Shown here: one piece after another, positions 19,192-30,214 of the stretch
Layout of the letters: each line of letters begins with the position of its first letter
Position numbering within the stretch: the first letter of the stretch is position 1
Source: Brienomyrus brachyistius
Lineage: Eukaryota > Chordata > Actinopteri > Osteoglossiformes > Mormyridae
DNA length: 64,000 bases
Direction of reading: 5' to 3'
Assembly (NCBI RefSeq): GCF_023856365.1
Contig: NC_064548.1
Location: forward strand, 806,001-870,000
Translations under genes and position numbers: made by a program
Notes under the pieces: generated by a model
Told to the model about the DNA's origin: nothing
The model's input: the letters and a program-made list of their open reading frames with translations, nothing else
The model's database searches: none

Positions 19192-19626
19192 AAGCGGCTC
19201 TTTTAATAACTGTACACTCAGCGCTGAACTCCAGCTAATTCAGTCTTATCTCAAGACAGGTACTCCACATTTCCGCTCAACCCCTGGCAAGCGGAGCCCT
19301 GAGGCTGGCTCATTACAGTTCCCCTAGCTAAAAACTACACAGAGGCATCTCAGCTTCACACTTCTGACCGCCTTCTTGCCCATCCTTGCATCTGTGCACT
19401 TTCTCACACATTCCACTGTCTGAAATATTGTCTTTGTTGAGCAACAGTCTCGTGTTAGCTTGAGAAGAGCCTCTCACCTGACTCGTGTACCATACTATGG
19501 CTTAAAATCGGACACTTCTCATAGCTTGCTGCTGCTCCAGGTTGACATTCACTGCATGTGGCTCAGGTGGGGAGATGGGCTCCAAAGAAAGAGGCAGAAA
19601 ACGGCAAGAGTGGAGCTCACGGTTGT

Positions 19627-19699
19627 GCCGGAATAGCTCAGTTGGGAGAGCGTTAGACTGAAGATCTAAAGGTCCCTGGTTCAATCCCGGGTTCTGGCA
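19627..19699 (+). tRNA. tRNA-Phe-GAA: tRNA-Phe(GAA), unit 15
   Basis: Reference sequence. Confidence 0.96.
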
Positions 19700-19754
19700 G
19701 CACGTGACGTGAGTCTTGGAGCTCGTCTCCGCCTTGGGCTGCGATGTACCCACT

Positions 19755-19819
19755 GGTTCCATGGTGTAATGGTTAGCGCTCTAAATCCAGCGATCCGAGT
19801 TCAAATCTCGGTGGGACCT
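19755..19819 (+). pseudogene. tRNA-Gln pseudogene with CTA triplet at the anticodon, unit 15
   Basis: The 7-nt deleted allele with GCTCTAAATCC: the anticodon triplet at 19781-19783 is CTA, complementary to the UAG stop. The 5' anticodon stem is missing, so decoding is unlikely. Confidence 0.88.
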
Positions 19820-19916
19820 GTCATGGGCTCAGTTTTGCGCCCCAAGGTGCACTCTTGCCCAAAAACGTTTCTTTTGCACTTTTTGCATGTGGTGTAGCTG
19901 ACCTTTTCTGCCGCTT

Positions 19917-19990
19917 GGTCGGTTAGCTCAGCTGGTTAGAGCGTGGTACTAATAACGCCAAGGTCATGGGTTCGATCCCCATACGGGCCA
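19917..19990 (+). tRNA. tRNA-Ile-AAT: tRNA-Ile(AAU), unit 15
   Basis: GGTCGGT start (third pair T:G) and TGGTA in the anticodon stem, giving A opposite C next to the loop. Confidence 0.82.
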
Positions 19991-20505
19991 CGCTTTCTCT
20001 TTCTCCCGGTGGTCGGAGTGCTTGGAGATCAGAGATAAGGAAAATGAAAGTATCCAACGTGATTATAAGAACACAGTCGTGCCAGATTCACCTGCGTCGT
20101 GGTGAGAAAAAGAAATGGAGGATACACGCATTTCTCTTAGCTGACAATTCTGCAGCAAGTGGACTGGCAAAGTGTACGTCTACATACACAATTTGCTCAA
20201 AGAGCGTAGTAGTTCTTGAAGAAAAATCCAACCCGCACTGTAAAACCATGCTGCCTTCTGGTGTTGTTTACAACTTTCTGATGGAACGAGCTTTTTTGGA
20301 GGCATTTATTGGAAAAGTCGACGGAGTTGTCAAGCATCCCGAAGCAGCACTTCCACTAGAAGGTCCCAGAGTTCTTGTGCTTCAAGCACTTCAATTTATA
20401 AATACTCCGTTGATCTTAACAGTTGTGTGAAATGAGCTGTCATCACTCCGTTTTTGCTTTAGCAATTTTTCCGGTCTTTCCGCGGAAAGCCGGTCTTGTG
20501 TGTTT

Positions 20506-20576
20506 GCATGGGTGGTTCAGTGGTAGAATTCTCGCCTGCCACGCGGGAGGCCCGGGTTCCATTCCCGGCCAATGCA
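20506..20576 (+). tRNA. tRNA-Gly-GCC: tRNA-Gly(GCC), B-box variant, unit 15
   Basis: TTCCATT T loop. Confidence 0.8.
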
Positions 20577-21011
20577 AAGCGGCTCTTTTAATAACTGTAC
20601 ACTCAGCGCTGAACTCCAGCTAATTCAGTCTTATCTCAAGACAGGTACTCCACATTTCCGCTCAACCCCTGGCAAGCGGAGCCCTGTGGCTGGCTCATTA
20701 CAGTTCCCCTAGCTAAAAACTACACAGAGGCATCTCAGCTTCACACTTCTGAACGCCTTCTTGCCCATCCTTGCATCTGTGCACTTTCTTACACATTCCA
20801 CTGTCTGACATATTGTCTTTGTTGAGCAACAGTCTCGTGTTAGCTTGAGAAGAGCCTCTCACCTGACTCGTGTACCGTACTATGGCTTAAAATCGGACAC
20901 TTCTCATAGCTTGCTGCTGCTCCAGGTTGACATTCACTGCATGTGGCTCAGGTGGGGAGATGGGCTCCAAAGAAAGAGGCAGAAAACGGCAAGAGTGGAG
21001 CTCACAGTTGT

Positions 21012-21084
21012 GCCGGAATAGCTCAGTTGGGAGAGCGTTAGACTGAAGATCTAAAGGTCCCTGGTTCAATCCCGGGTTCTGGCA
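21012..21084 (+). tRNA. tRNA-Phe-GAA: tRNA-Phe(GAA), unit 16
   Basis: Reference sequence. Confidence 0.96.
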
Positions 21085-21139
21085 GCACGTGACGTGAGTC
21101 TTGGAGCTCGTCTCCGCCTTGGGCTGCGATGTACCGGCT

Positions 21140-21204
21140 GGTTCCATGGTGTAATGGTTAGCGCTCTGAATCCAGCGATCCGAGTTCAAATCTCGGTGGG
21201 ACCT
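21140..21204 (+). pseudogene. tRNA-Gln pseudogene, 7-nt deletion, unit 16
   Basis: Typical deleted allele. Confidence 0.9.
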
Positions 21205-21301
21205 GTCATGGGCTCAGTTTTGCGCCCCAAGGCGCACTCTTGCCCAAAAACGTTTCTTTTGCACTTTTTGCATGTGGTGTAGCTGACCTCTTCTGCCGCT
21301 T

Positions 21302-21375
21302 GGCCGGTTAGCTCAGCTGGTTAGAGCGTGGTGCTAATAACGCCAAGGTCATGGGTTCGATCCCCATACGGGCCA
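21302..21375 (+). tRNA. tRNA-Ile-AAT: tRNA-Ile(AAU), unit 16
   Basis: Reference sequence; 2770 bp downstream of the unit 14 copy. Confidence 0.96.
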
Positions 21376-21890
21376 TGCTTTCTCTTTCTTCCGGTGGTCG
21401 GAGTGCTTGGAGATCAGAGATAAGGAAAATGAAAGTGTCCGACGTGATTATAAGAACACAGTCGTGCCAGATTCACCTGCGTCGTGGTGAGAAAAAGAAA
21501 TGGAGGATACACGCATTTCTCTTAGCTGACAATTCTGCAGCAAGTGGACTGGCAAAGTGTACGTCTACATACACAATTTGCTCAAAGAGCGTAGTAGTTC
21601 TTGAAGAAAAATCCAACCCGCACTGTAAAACCATGCTGCCTTCTGGTGTTGTTTACAACTTTCTGATGGAACGAGCTTTTTTGGAGGCATTTATTGGAAA
21701 AGTCGACGGAGTTGTCAAGCATCCCGAAGCAGCACTTCCACTAGAAGGTCCCAGAGTTCTTGTGCTTCAAGCACTTCAATTTATAAATACTCCGTTGATC
21801 TTAACAGTTGTGTGAAATGAGCTGTCATCACTCCGTTTTTGCTTTAGCAATTTTTCCGGTCTTTCGGCGGAAAGCCGGTCTCGTGTGTTT

Positions 21891-21961
21891 GCATGGGTGG
21901 TTCAGTGGTAGTATTCTCGCCTGCCACGCGGGAGGCCCGGGTTCCATTCCCGGCCAATGCA
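21891..21961 (+). tRNA. tRNA-Gly-GCC: tRNA-Gly(GCC), D-arm and B-box variant, unit 16
   Basis: Same allele as units 12 and 14. Confidence 0.72.
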
Positions 21962-22396
21962 AAGCGGCTCTTTTAATAACTGTACACTCAGCGCTGAACT
22001 CCAGCTAATTCAGTCTTATCTCAAGACAGGTACTCCACATTTCCGCTCAACCCCTGGCAAGCGGAGCCCTGAGGCTGGCTCATTACAGTTCCCCTAGCTA
22101 AAAACTACACAGAGGCATCTCAGCTTCACACTTCTGACCGCCTTCTTGCCCATCCTTGCATCTGTGCACTTTCTCACACATTCCACTGTCTGAAATATTG
22201 TCTTTGTTGAGCAACAGTCTCGTGTTAGCTTGAGAAGAGCCTCTCACCTGACTCGTGTACCATACTATGGCTTAAAATCGGACACTTCTCATAGCTTGCT
22301 GCTGCTCCAGGTTGACATTCACTGCATGTGGCTCAGGTGGGGAGATGGGCTCCAAAGAAAGAGGCAGAAAACGGCAAGAGTGGAGCTCACGGTTGT

Positions 22397-22469
22397 GCCG
22401 GAATAGCTCAGTTGGGAGAGCGTTAGACTGAAGATCTAAAGGTCCCTGGTTCAATCCCGGGTTCTGGCA
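22397..22469 (+). tRNA. tRNA-Phe-GAA: tRNA-Phe(GAA), unit 17
   Basis: Reference sequence. Confidence 0.96.
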
Positions 22470-22524
22470 GCACGTGACGTGAGTCTTGGAGCTCGTCTCC
22501 GCCTTGGGCTGCGATGTACCCACT

Positions 22525-22589
22525 GGTTCCATGGTGTAATGGTTAGCGCTCTAAATCCAGCGATCCGAGTTCAAATCTCGGTGGGACCT
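22525..22589 (+). pseudogene. tRNA-Gln pseudogene with CTA triplet at the anticodon, unit 17
   Basis: Same allele as unit 15, with CTA at 22551-22553, placed there by the 2770-bp duplication. Confidence 0.88.
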
Positions 22590-22686
22590 GTCATGGGCTC
22601 AGTTTTGCGCCCCAAGGTGCACTCTTGCCCAAAAACGTTTCTTTTGCACTTTTTGCATGTGGTGTAGCTGACCTTTTCTGCCGCTT

Positions 22687-22760
22687 GGTCGGTTAGCTCA
22701 GCTGGTTAGAGCGTGGTACTAATAACGCCAAGGTCATGGGTTCGATCCCCATACGGGCCA
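22687..22760 (+). tRNA. tRNA-Ile-AAT: tRNA-Ile(AAU), unit 17
   Basis: Same allele as unit 15 (GGTCGGT and TGGTA). Confidence 0.82.
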
Positions 22761-23275
22761 CGCTTTCTCTTTCTCCCGGTGGTCGGAGTGCTTGGAGATC
22801 AGAGATAAGGAAAATGAAAGTATCCAACGTGATTATAAGAACACAGTCGTGCCAGATTCACCTGCGTCGTGGTGAGAAAAAGAAATGGAGGATACACGCA
22901 TTTCTCTTAGCTGACAATTCTGCAGCAAGTGGACTGGCAAAGTGTACGTCTACATACACAATTTGCTCAAAGAGCGTAGTAGTTCTTGAAGAAAAATCCA
23001 ACCCGCACTGTAAAACCATGCTGCCTTCTGGTGTTGTTTACAACTTTCTGATGGAACGAGCTTTTTTGGAGGCATTTATTGGAAAAGTCGACGGAGTTGT
23101 CAAGCATCCCGAAGCAGCACTTCCACTAGAAGGTCCCAGAGTTCTTGTGCTTCAAGCACTTCAATTTATAAATACTCCGTTGATCTTAACAGTTGTGTGA
23201 AATGAGCTGTCATCACTCCGTTTTTGCTTTAGCAATTTTTCCGGTCTTTCCGCGGAAAGCCGGTCTTGTGTGTTT

Positions 23276-23346
23276 GCATGGGTGGTTCAGTGGTAGAATT
23301 CTCGCCTGCCACGCGGGAGGCCCGGGTTCCATTCCCGGCCAATGCA
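23276..23346 (+). tRNA. tRNA-Gly-GCC: tRNA-Gly(GCC), B-box variant, unit 17
   Basis: TTCCATT T loop. Confidence 0.8.
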
Positions 23347-23781
23347 AAGCGGCTCTTTTAATAACTGTACACTCAGCGCTGAACTCCAGCTAATTCAGTC
23401 TTATCTCAAGACAGGTACTCCACATTTCCGCTCAACCCCTGGCAAGCGGAGCCCTGTGGCTGGCTCATTACAGTTCCCCTAGCTAAAAACTACACAGAGG
23501 CATCTCAGCTTCACACTTCTGAACGCCTTCTTGCCCATCCTTGCATCTGTGCACTTTCTTACACATTCCACTGTCTGACATATTGTCTTTGTTGAGCAAC
23601 AGTCTCGTGTTAGCTTGAGAAGAGCCTCTCACCTGACTCGTGTACCGTACTATGGCTTAAAATCGGACACTTCTCATAGCTTGCTGCTGCTCCAGGTTGA
23701 CATTCACTGCATGTGGCTCAGGTGGGGAGATGGGCTCCAAAGAAAGAGGCAGAAAACGGCAAGAGTGGAGCTCACAGTTGT

Positions 23782-23854
23782 GCCGGAATAGCTCAGTTGG
23801 GAGAGCGTTAGACTGAAGATCTAAAGGTCCCTGGTTCAATCCCGGGTTCTGGCA
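23782..23854 (+). tRNA. tRNA-Phe-GAA: tRNA-Phe(GAA), unit 18
   Basis: Reference sequence. Confidence 0.96.
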
Positions 23855-23909
23855 GCACGTGACGTGAGTCTTGGAGCTCGTCTCCGCCTTGGGCTGCGAT
23901 GTACCGGCT

Positions 23910-23974
23910 GGTTCCATGGTGTAATGGTTAGCGCTCTGAATCCAGCGATCCGAGTTCAAATCTCGGTGGGACCT
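23910..23974 (+). pseudogene. tRNA-Gln pseudogene, 7-nt deletion, unit 18
   Basis: Typical deleted allele. Confidence 0.9.
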
Positions 23975-24071
23975 GTCATGGGCTCAGTTTTGCGCCCCAA
24001 GGCGCACTCTTGCCCAAAAACGTTTCTTTTGCACTTTTTGCATGTGGTGTAGCCGACCTTTTCTGCCGCTT

Positions 24072-24145
24072 GGCCGGTTAGCTCAGCTGGTTAGAGCGTG
24101 GTGCTAATAACGCCAAGGTCATGGGTTCGATCCCCATACGGGCCA
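24072..24145 (+). tRNA. tRNA-Ile-AAT: tRNA-Ile(AAU), unit 18
   Basis: Reference sequence. Confidence 0.96.
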
Positions 24146-24660
24146 CGCTTTCTCTTTCTCCCGGTGGTCGGAGTGCTTGGAGATCAGAGATAAGGAAAAT
24201 GAAAGTGTCCGACGTGATTATAAGAACACAGTCGTGCCAGATTCACCTGCGTCGTGGTGAGAAAAAGAAATGGAGGATACACGCATTTCTCTTAGCTGAC
24301 AATTCTGCAGCAAGTGGACTGGCAAAGTGTACGTCTACATACACAATTTGCTCAAAGAGCGTAGTAGTTCTTGAAGAAAAATCCAACCCGCACTGTAAAA
24401 CCATGCTGCCTTCTGGTGTTGTTTACAACTTTCTGATGGAACGAGCTTTTTTGGAGGCATTTATTGGAAAAGTCGACGGAGTTGTCAAGCATCCCGAAGC
24501 AGCACTTCCACTAGAAGGTCCCAGAGTTCTTGTGCTTCAAGCACTTCAATTTATAAATACTCCGTTGATCTTAAGAGTTGTGTGAAATGAGCTGTCATCA
24601 CTCCGTTTTTGCTTTAGCAATTTTTCCGGTCTTTCCGCGGAAAGCCGGTCTCGTGTGTTT

Positions 24661-24731
24661 GCATGGGTGGTTCAGTGGTAGAATTCTCACCTGCCACGCG
24701 GGAGGCCCGGGTTCGATTCCCGGCCAATGCA
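24661..24731 (+). tRNA. tRNA-Gly-GCC: tRNA-Gly(GCC), unit 18
   Basis: CTCAC for CTCGC in the 5' anticodon stem (A:C mismatch). The B box is intact. Confidence 0.82.
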
Positions 24732-25166
24732 AAGCGGCTCTTTTAATAACTGTACACTCAGTACTGAACTCCAGCTAATTCAGTCTTATCTCAAGACAGG
24801 TACTCCACATTTCCGCTCAACCCCTGGCAAGCGGAGCCCTGAGGCTGGCTCATTACAGTTCCCCTAGCTAAAAACTACACAGAGGCATCTCAGCTTCACA
24901 CTTCTGACCGCCTTCTTGCCCATCCTTGCATCTGTGCACTTTCTCACACATTCCACTGTCTGACATATTGTCTTTGTTGAGCAACAGTCTCGTATTAGCT
25001 TGAGAAGAGCCTCTCACCTGACTCGTGTACCGTACTATGGCTTAAAATCGGACACTTCTCATAGCTTGCTGCTGCTCCAGGTTGACATTCACTGCATGTG
25101 GCTCAGGTGGGGAGATGGACTCCAAAGAAAGAGGCAGAAAACGGCAAGAGTGGAGCTCACGGTTGT

Positions 25167-25239
25167 GCCGGAATAGCTCAGTTGGGAGAGCGTTAGACTG
25201 AAGATCTAAAGGTCCCTGGTTCAATCCCGGGTTCTGGCA
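25167..25239 (+). tRNA. tRNA-Phe-GAA: tRNA-Phe(GAA), unit 19
   Basis: Reference sequence. Confidence 0.96.
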
Positions 25240-25294
25240 GCACGTGACGTGAGTCTTGGAGCTCGTCTCCGCCTTGGGCTGCGATGTACCCGCT

Positions 25295-25366
25295 GGTTCC
25301 ATGGTGTAATGGTCAGCACTCTGGGCTCTGAATCCAGCGATCCGAGTTCAAATCTCGGTGGGACCT
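25295..25366 (+). tRNA. tRNA-Gln-CTG: tRNA-Gln(CUG), unit 19
   Basis: Full length, GGTCAG D loop. The only intact Gln between units 13 and 21. Confidence 0.94.
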
Positions 25367-25463
25367 GTCATGGGCTTAGTTTTGCGCCCCAAGGCGCACT
25401 CTTGCCCAAAAACGTTTCTTTTGCACTTTTTGCATGTGGTGTAGCTGACCTTTTCTGCCGCTT

Positions 25464-25537
25464 GGCCGGTTAGCTCAGCTGGTTAGAGCGTGGTACTAAT
25501 AACGCCAAGGTCATGGGTTCGATCCCCATACGGGCCA
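25464..25537 (+). tRNA. tRNA-Ile-AAT: tRNA-Ile(AAU), unit 19
   Basis: TGGTA in the anticodon stem (A:C next to the loop); the acceptor is normal. Confidence 0.86.
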
Positions 25538-26052
25538 CGCTTTCTCTTTCTCCCGGTGGTCGGAGTGCTTGGAGATCAGAGATAAGGAAAATGAAAGTGT
25601 CCGACGTGATTATAAGAACACAGTCGTGCCAGATTCACCTGCGTCGTGGTGAGAAAAAGAAATGGAGGATACACGCATTTCTCTTAGCTGACAATTCTGC
25701 AGCAAGTGGACTGGCAAAGTGTACGTCTACATACACAATTTGCTCAAAGAGCGTAGTAGTTCTTGAAGAAAAATCCAACCCGCACTGTAAAACCATGCTG
25801 CCTTCTGGTGTTGTTTACAAGTTTCTGATGGAACGAGCTTTTTTGGAGGCATTTATTGGAAAAGTCGACGGAGTTGTCAAGCATCCCGAAGCAGCACTTC
25901 CACTAGAAGGTCCCAGAGTTCTTGTGCTTCAAGCACTTCAATTTATAAATACTCCGTTGATCTTAACAGTTGTGTGAAATGAGCTGTCATCACTCCGTTT
26001 TTGCTTTAGCAATTTTTCCGGTCTTTCCGCGGAAAGCCGGTCTTGTGTGTTT

Positions 26053-26123
26053 GCATGGGTGGTTCAGTGGTAGAATTCTCGCCTGCCACGCGGGAGGCCC
26101 GGGTTCCATTCCCGGCCAATGCA
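26053..26123 (+). tRNA. tRNA-Gly-GCC: tRNA-Gly(GCC), B-box variant, unit 19
   Basis: TTCCATT T loop. Confidence 0.8.
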
Positions 26124-26558
26124 AAGCGGCTCTTTTAATAACTGTACACTCAGCGCTGAACTCCAGCTAATTCAGTCTTATCTCAAGACAGGTACTCCAC
26201 ATTTCCGCTCAACCCCTGGCAAGCGGAGCCCTGTGGCTGGCTCATTACAGTTCCCCTAGCTAAAAACTACAAAGAGGCATCTCAGCTTCACACTTCTGAA
26301 CGCCTTCTTGCCCATCCTTGCATCTGTGCACTTTCTTACACATTCCACTGTCTGACATATTGTCTTTGTTGAGCAACAGTCTCGTGTTAGCTTGAGAAGA
26401 GCCTCTCACCTGACTCGTGTACCGTACTATGGCTTAAAATCGGACACTTCTCATAGCTTGCTGCTGCTCCAGGTTGACATTCACTGCATGTGGCTCAGGT
26501 GGGGAGATGGGCTCCAAAGAAAGAGGCAGAAAACGGCAAGAGTGGAGCTCACGGTTGT

Positions 26559-26631
26559 GCCGGAATAGCTCAGTTGGGAGAGCGTTAGACTGAAGATCTA
26601 AAGGTCCCTGGTTCAATCCCGGGTTCTGGCA
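26559..26631 (+). tRNA. tRNA-Phe-GAA: tRNA-Phe(GAA), unit 20
   Basis: Reference sequence. Confidence 0.96.
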
Positions 26632-26686
26632 GCACGTGACGTGAGTCTTGGAGCTCGTCTCCGCCTTGGGCTGCGATGTACCCACT

Positions 26687-26751
26687 GGTTCCATGGTGTA
26701 ATGGTTAGCGCTCTGAATCCAGCGATCCGAGTTCAAATCTCGGTGGGACCT
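26687..26751 (+). pseudogene. tRNA-Gln pseudogene, 7-nt deletion, unit 20
   Basis: Typical deleted allele. Confidence 0.9.
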
Positions 26752-26848
26752 GTCATGGGCTCAGTTTTGCGCCCCAAGGCGCACTCTTGCCCAAAAACGT
26801 TTCTTTTGCACTTTTTGCATGTGGTGTAGCTGACCTTTTCTGCCGCTT

Positions 26849-26922
26849 GGCCGGTTAGCTCAGCTGGTTAGAGCGTGGTGCTAATAACGCCAAAGTCATG
26901 GGTTCGATCCCCATACGGGCCA
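26849..26922 (+). tRNA. tRNA-Ile-AAT: tRNA-Ile(AAU), unit 20
   Basis: Variable loop AAAGTC for AAGGTC; stems normal. Confidence 0.93.
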
Positions 26923-27437
26923 CGCTTTCTCTTTCTCCCGGTGGTCGGAGTGCTTGGAAATCAGAGATAAGGAAAATGAAAGTGTCCGACGTGATTATAA
27001 GAACACAGTCGTGCCAGATTCACCTGCGTCGTGGTGAGAAAAAGAAATGGAGGATACACGCATTTCTCTTAGCTGACAATTCTGCAGCAAGTGGACTGGC
27101 AAAGTGTACGTCTACATACACAATTTGCTCAAAGAGCGTAGTAGTTCTTGAAGAAAAATCCAACCCGCACTGTAAAACCATGCTGCCTTCTGGTGTTGTT
27201 TACAACTTTCTGATGGAACGAGCTTTTTTGGAGGCATTTATTGGAAAAGTCGACGGAGTTGTCAAGCATCCCGAAGCAGCACTTCCACTAGAAGGTCCCA
27301 GAGTTCTTGTGCTTCAAGCACTTCAATTTATAAATACTCCGTTGATCTTAACAGTTGTGTGAAATGAGCTGTCATCACTCCGTTTTTGCTTTAGCAATTT
27401 TTCCGGTCTTTCCGCGTAAAGCCGGTCTTGTGTGTTT

Positions 27438-27508
27438 GCATAGGTGGTTCAGTGGTAGAATTCTCGCCTGCCACGCGGGAGGCCCGGGTTCCATTCCCGG
27501 CCAATGCA
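27438..27508 (+). tRNA. tRNA-Gly-GCC: tRNA-Gly(GCC), unit 20
   Basis: Starts GCATAGG, so the fifth acceptor pair is A:A instead of G:A. T loop TTCCATT. Confidence 0.74.
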
Positions 27509-27943
27509 AAGCGGCTCTTTTAATAACTGTACACTCAGCGCTGAACTCCAGCTAATTCAGTCTTATCTCAAGACAGGTACTCCACATTTCCGATCAACCC
27601 CTGGCAAGCGGAGCCCTGTGGCTGGCTCATTACAGTTCCCCTAGCTAAAAACTACACAGAGGCATCTCAGCTTCACACTTCTGAACGCCTTCTTGCCCAT
27701 CCTTGCATCTGTGCACTTTCTTACACATTCCACTGTCTGACATATTGTCTTTGTTGAGCAACAGTCTCGTGTTAGCTTGAGAAGAGCCTCTCACCTGACT
27801 CGTGTACCGTACTATGGCTTAAAATCGGACACTTCTCATAGCTTGCTGCTGCTCCAGGTTGACATTCACTGCATGTGGCTCAGGTGGGGAGATGGGCTCC
27901 AAAGAAAGAGGCAGAAAACGGCAAGAGTGGAGCTCACAGTTGT

Positions 27944-28016
27944 GCCGGAATAGCTCAGTTGGGAGAGCGTTAGACTGAAGATCTAAAGGTCCCTGGTTCA
28001 ATCCCGGGTTCTGGCA
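27944..28016 (+). tRNA. tRNA-Phe-GAA: tRNA-Phe(GAA), unit 21
   Basis: Reference sequence. Confidence 0.96.
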
Positions 28017-28071
28017 GCACGTGACGTGAGTCTTGGAGCTCGTCTCCGCCTTGGGCTGTGATGTACCCACT

Positions 28072-28136
28072 GGTTCCATGGTGTAATGGTTAGCGCCCTG
28101 AATCCAGCGATCCGAGTTCAAATCTCGGTGGGACTT
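28072..28136 (+). pseudogene. tRNA-Gln pseudogene, 7-nt deletion, unit 21
   Basis: Deleted allele with two further hits: GCCCTGAA, which loses the U33 equivalent, and GGGACT at the acceptor end. Confidence 0.9.
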
Positions 28137-28233
28137 GTCATGGGCTCAGTTTTGCGCCCCAAGGCGCACTCTTGCCCAAAAACGTTTCTTTTGCACTTTT
28201 TGCATGTGGTGTAGCCGACCTTTTCTGCCGCTT

Positions 28234-28307
28234 GGCCGGTTAGCTCAGCTGGTTAGAGCGTGGTGCTAATAACGCCAAGGTCATGGGTTCGATCCCCATA
28301 CGGGCCA
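28234..28307 (+). tRNA. tRNA-Ile-AAT: tRNA-Ile(AAU), unit 21
   Basis: Reference sequence. Confidence 0.96.
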
Positions 28308-28822
28308 CGCTTTCTCTTTCTCCCGGTGGTTGGAGTGCTTGGAGATCAGAGATAAGGAAAATGAAAGTGTCCGACGTGATTATAAGAACACAGTCGTGCC
28401 AGATTCACCTGCGTCGTGGTGAGAAAAAGAAATGGAGGATACACGCATTTCTCTTAGCTGACAATTCTGCAGCAAGTGGACTGGCAAAGTGTACGTCTAC
28501 ATACACAATTTGCTCAAAGAGCGTAGTAGTTCTTGAAGAAAAATCCAACCCGCACTGTAAAACCATGCTGCCTTCTGGTGTTGTTTACAACTTTCTGATG
28601 GAACGAGCTTTTTTGGAGGCATTTATTGGAAAAGTCGACGGAGTTGTCAAGCATCCCGAAGCAGCACTTCCACTAGAAGGTCCCAGAGTTCTTGTGCTTC
28701 AAGCACTTCAATTTATAAATACTCCGTTGATCTTAACAGTTGTGTGAAATGAGCTGTCATCACTCTGTTTTTGCTTTAGCAATTTTTCCGGTCTTTCCGC
28801 GGAAAGCCGGTCTCGTGTGTTT

Positions 28823-28893
28823 GCATGGGTGGTTCAGTGGTAGAATTCTCGCCTGCCACGCGGGAGGCCCGGGTTCGATTCCCGGCCAATGCA
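28823..28893 (+). tRNA. tRNA-Gly-GCC: tRNA-Gly(GCC), unit 21
   Basis: Array-typical copy with an intact B box. Confidence 0.92.
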
Positions 28894-29328
28894 AAGCGGC
28901 TCTTTTAATAACTGTACACTCAGCGCTGAACTCCAGCTAATTCAGTCTTATCTCAAGACAGGTACTCCACATTTCCGCTCAACCCCTGGCAAGCGGAGCC
29001 TTGAGGCTGGCTCATTACAGTTCCCCTAGCTAAAAACTACACAGAGGCATCTCAGCTTCACACTTCTGACCGCCTTCTTGCCCATCCTTGCATCTGTGCA
29101 CTTTCTTACACATTCCACTGTCTGACATATTGTCTTTGTTGAGCAACAGTCTCGTGTTAGCTTGAGAAGAGCCTCTCACCTGACTCGTGTACCGTACTAT
29201 GGCTTAAAATCGGACACTTCTCATAGCTTGCTGCTGCTCCAGGTTGACATTCACTGCATGTGGCTCAGGTGGGGAGATGGGCTCCAAAGAAAGAGGCAGA
29301 AAACGGCAAGAGTGGAGCTCACGGTTGT

Positions 29329-29401
29329 GCCGGAATAGCTCAGTTGGGAGAGCGTTAGACTGAAGATCTAAAGGTCCCTGATTCAATCCCGGGTTCTGGC
29401 A
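29329..29401 (+). tRNA. tRNA-Phe-GAA: tRNA-Phe(GAA), unit 22
   Basis: CCTGATTC T-stem and B-box change as in unit 3. Confidence 0.85.
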
Positions 29402-29456
29402 GCACGTGACGTGAGTCTTGGAGCTCGTCTCCGCCTTGGGCTGCGATGTACCGGCT

Positions 29457-29528
29457 GGTTCCATGGTGTAATGGTCAGCACTCTGGGCTCTGAATCCAGC
29501 GATCCGAGTTCAAATCTCGGTGGGACCT
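29457..29528 (+). tRNA. tRNA-Gln-CTG: tRNA-Gln(CUG), unit 22
   Basis: Full length, GGTCAG D loop. Confidence 0.94.
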
Positions 29529-29625
29529 GTCATGGGCTCAGTTTTGCGCCCCAAGGCGCACTCTTGCCCAAAAACGTTTCTTTTGCACTTTTTGCATGTG
29601 GTGTAGCCGACCTTTTCTGCCGCTT

Positions 29626-29699
29626 GGCCGGTTAGCTCAGCTGGTTAGAGCGTGGTGCTAATAACGCCAAGGTCATGGGTTCGATCCCCATACGGGCCA
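29626..29699 (+). tRNA. tRNA-Ile-AAT: tRNA-Ile(AAU), unit 22
   Basis: Reference sequence. Confidence 0.96.
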
Positions 29700-30214
29700 C
29701 GCTTTCTCTTTCTCCCGGTGGTCGGAGTGCTTGGAGATCAGAGATAAGGAAAATGAAAGTGTCCGACGTGATTATAAGAACACAGTCGTGCCAGATTCAC
29801 CTGCGTCGTGGTGAGAAAAAGAAATGGAGGATACACGCATTTCTCTTAGCTGACAATTCTGCAGCAAGTGGACTGGCAAAGTGTATGTCTACATACACAA
29901 TTTGCTCAAAGAGCGTAGTAGTTCTTGAAGAAAAATCCAACCCGCACTGTAAAACCATGCTGCCTTCTGATGTTGTTTACAAGTTTCTGATGGAACGAGC
30001 TTTTTTGGAGGCATTTATTGGAAAAGTCGACGGAGTTGTCATGCATCCCGAAGCAGCACTTCCACTAGAAGGTCCCAGAGTTCCTGTGCTTCAAGCACTT
30101 CAATTTATAAATACTCCGTTGATCTTAACAGTTGTGTGAAATGAGCTGTCATCACTCCGTTTTTGCTTTAGCAATTTTTCCGGTCTTTCCGCGGAAAGCC
30201 GGTCTCGTGTGTTT

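Larger units (their letters stand above)
18390..24050 (+). repeat. higher-order repeat, period 2770 bp (two-unit block duplicated)
   Basis: Sequence from about 18390 to 21280 recurs almost unchanged at +2770 bp. Shared markers include the ATGCTTTCTCTTTCTTCC stretch after tRNA-Ile (units 14 and 16). Units 15 and 17 also share the CTA anticodon in the deleted tRNA-Gln, the GGTCGG start of tRNA-Ile and GTATCCAACG in the spacer. Identity breaks at the T/C difference in tRNA-Gln near 18389 and again near 21284. This is a duplicated pair of units. Block edges are approximate. Confidence 0.85.
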
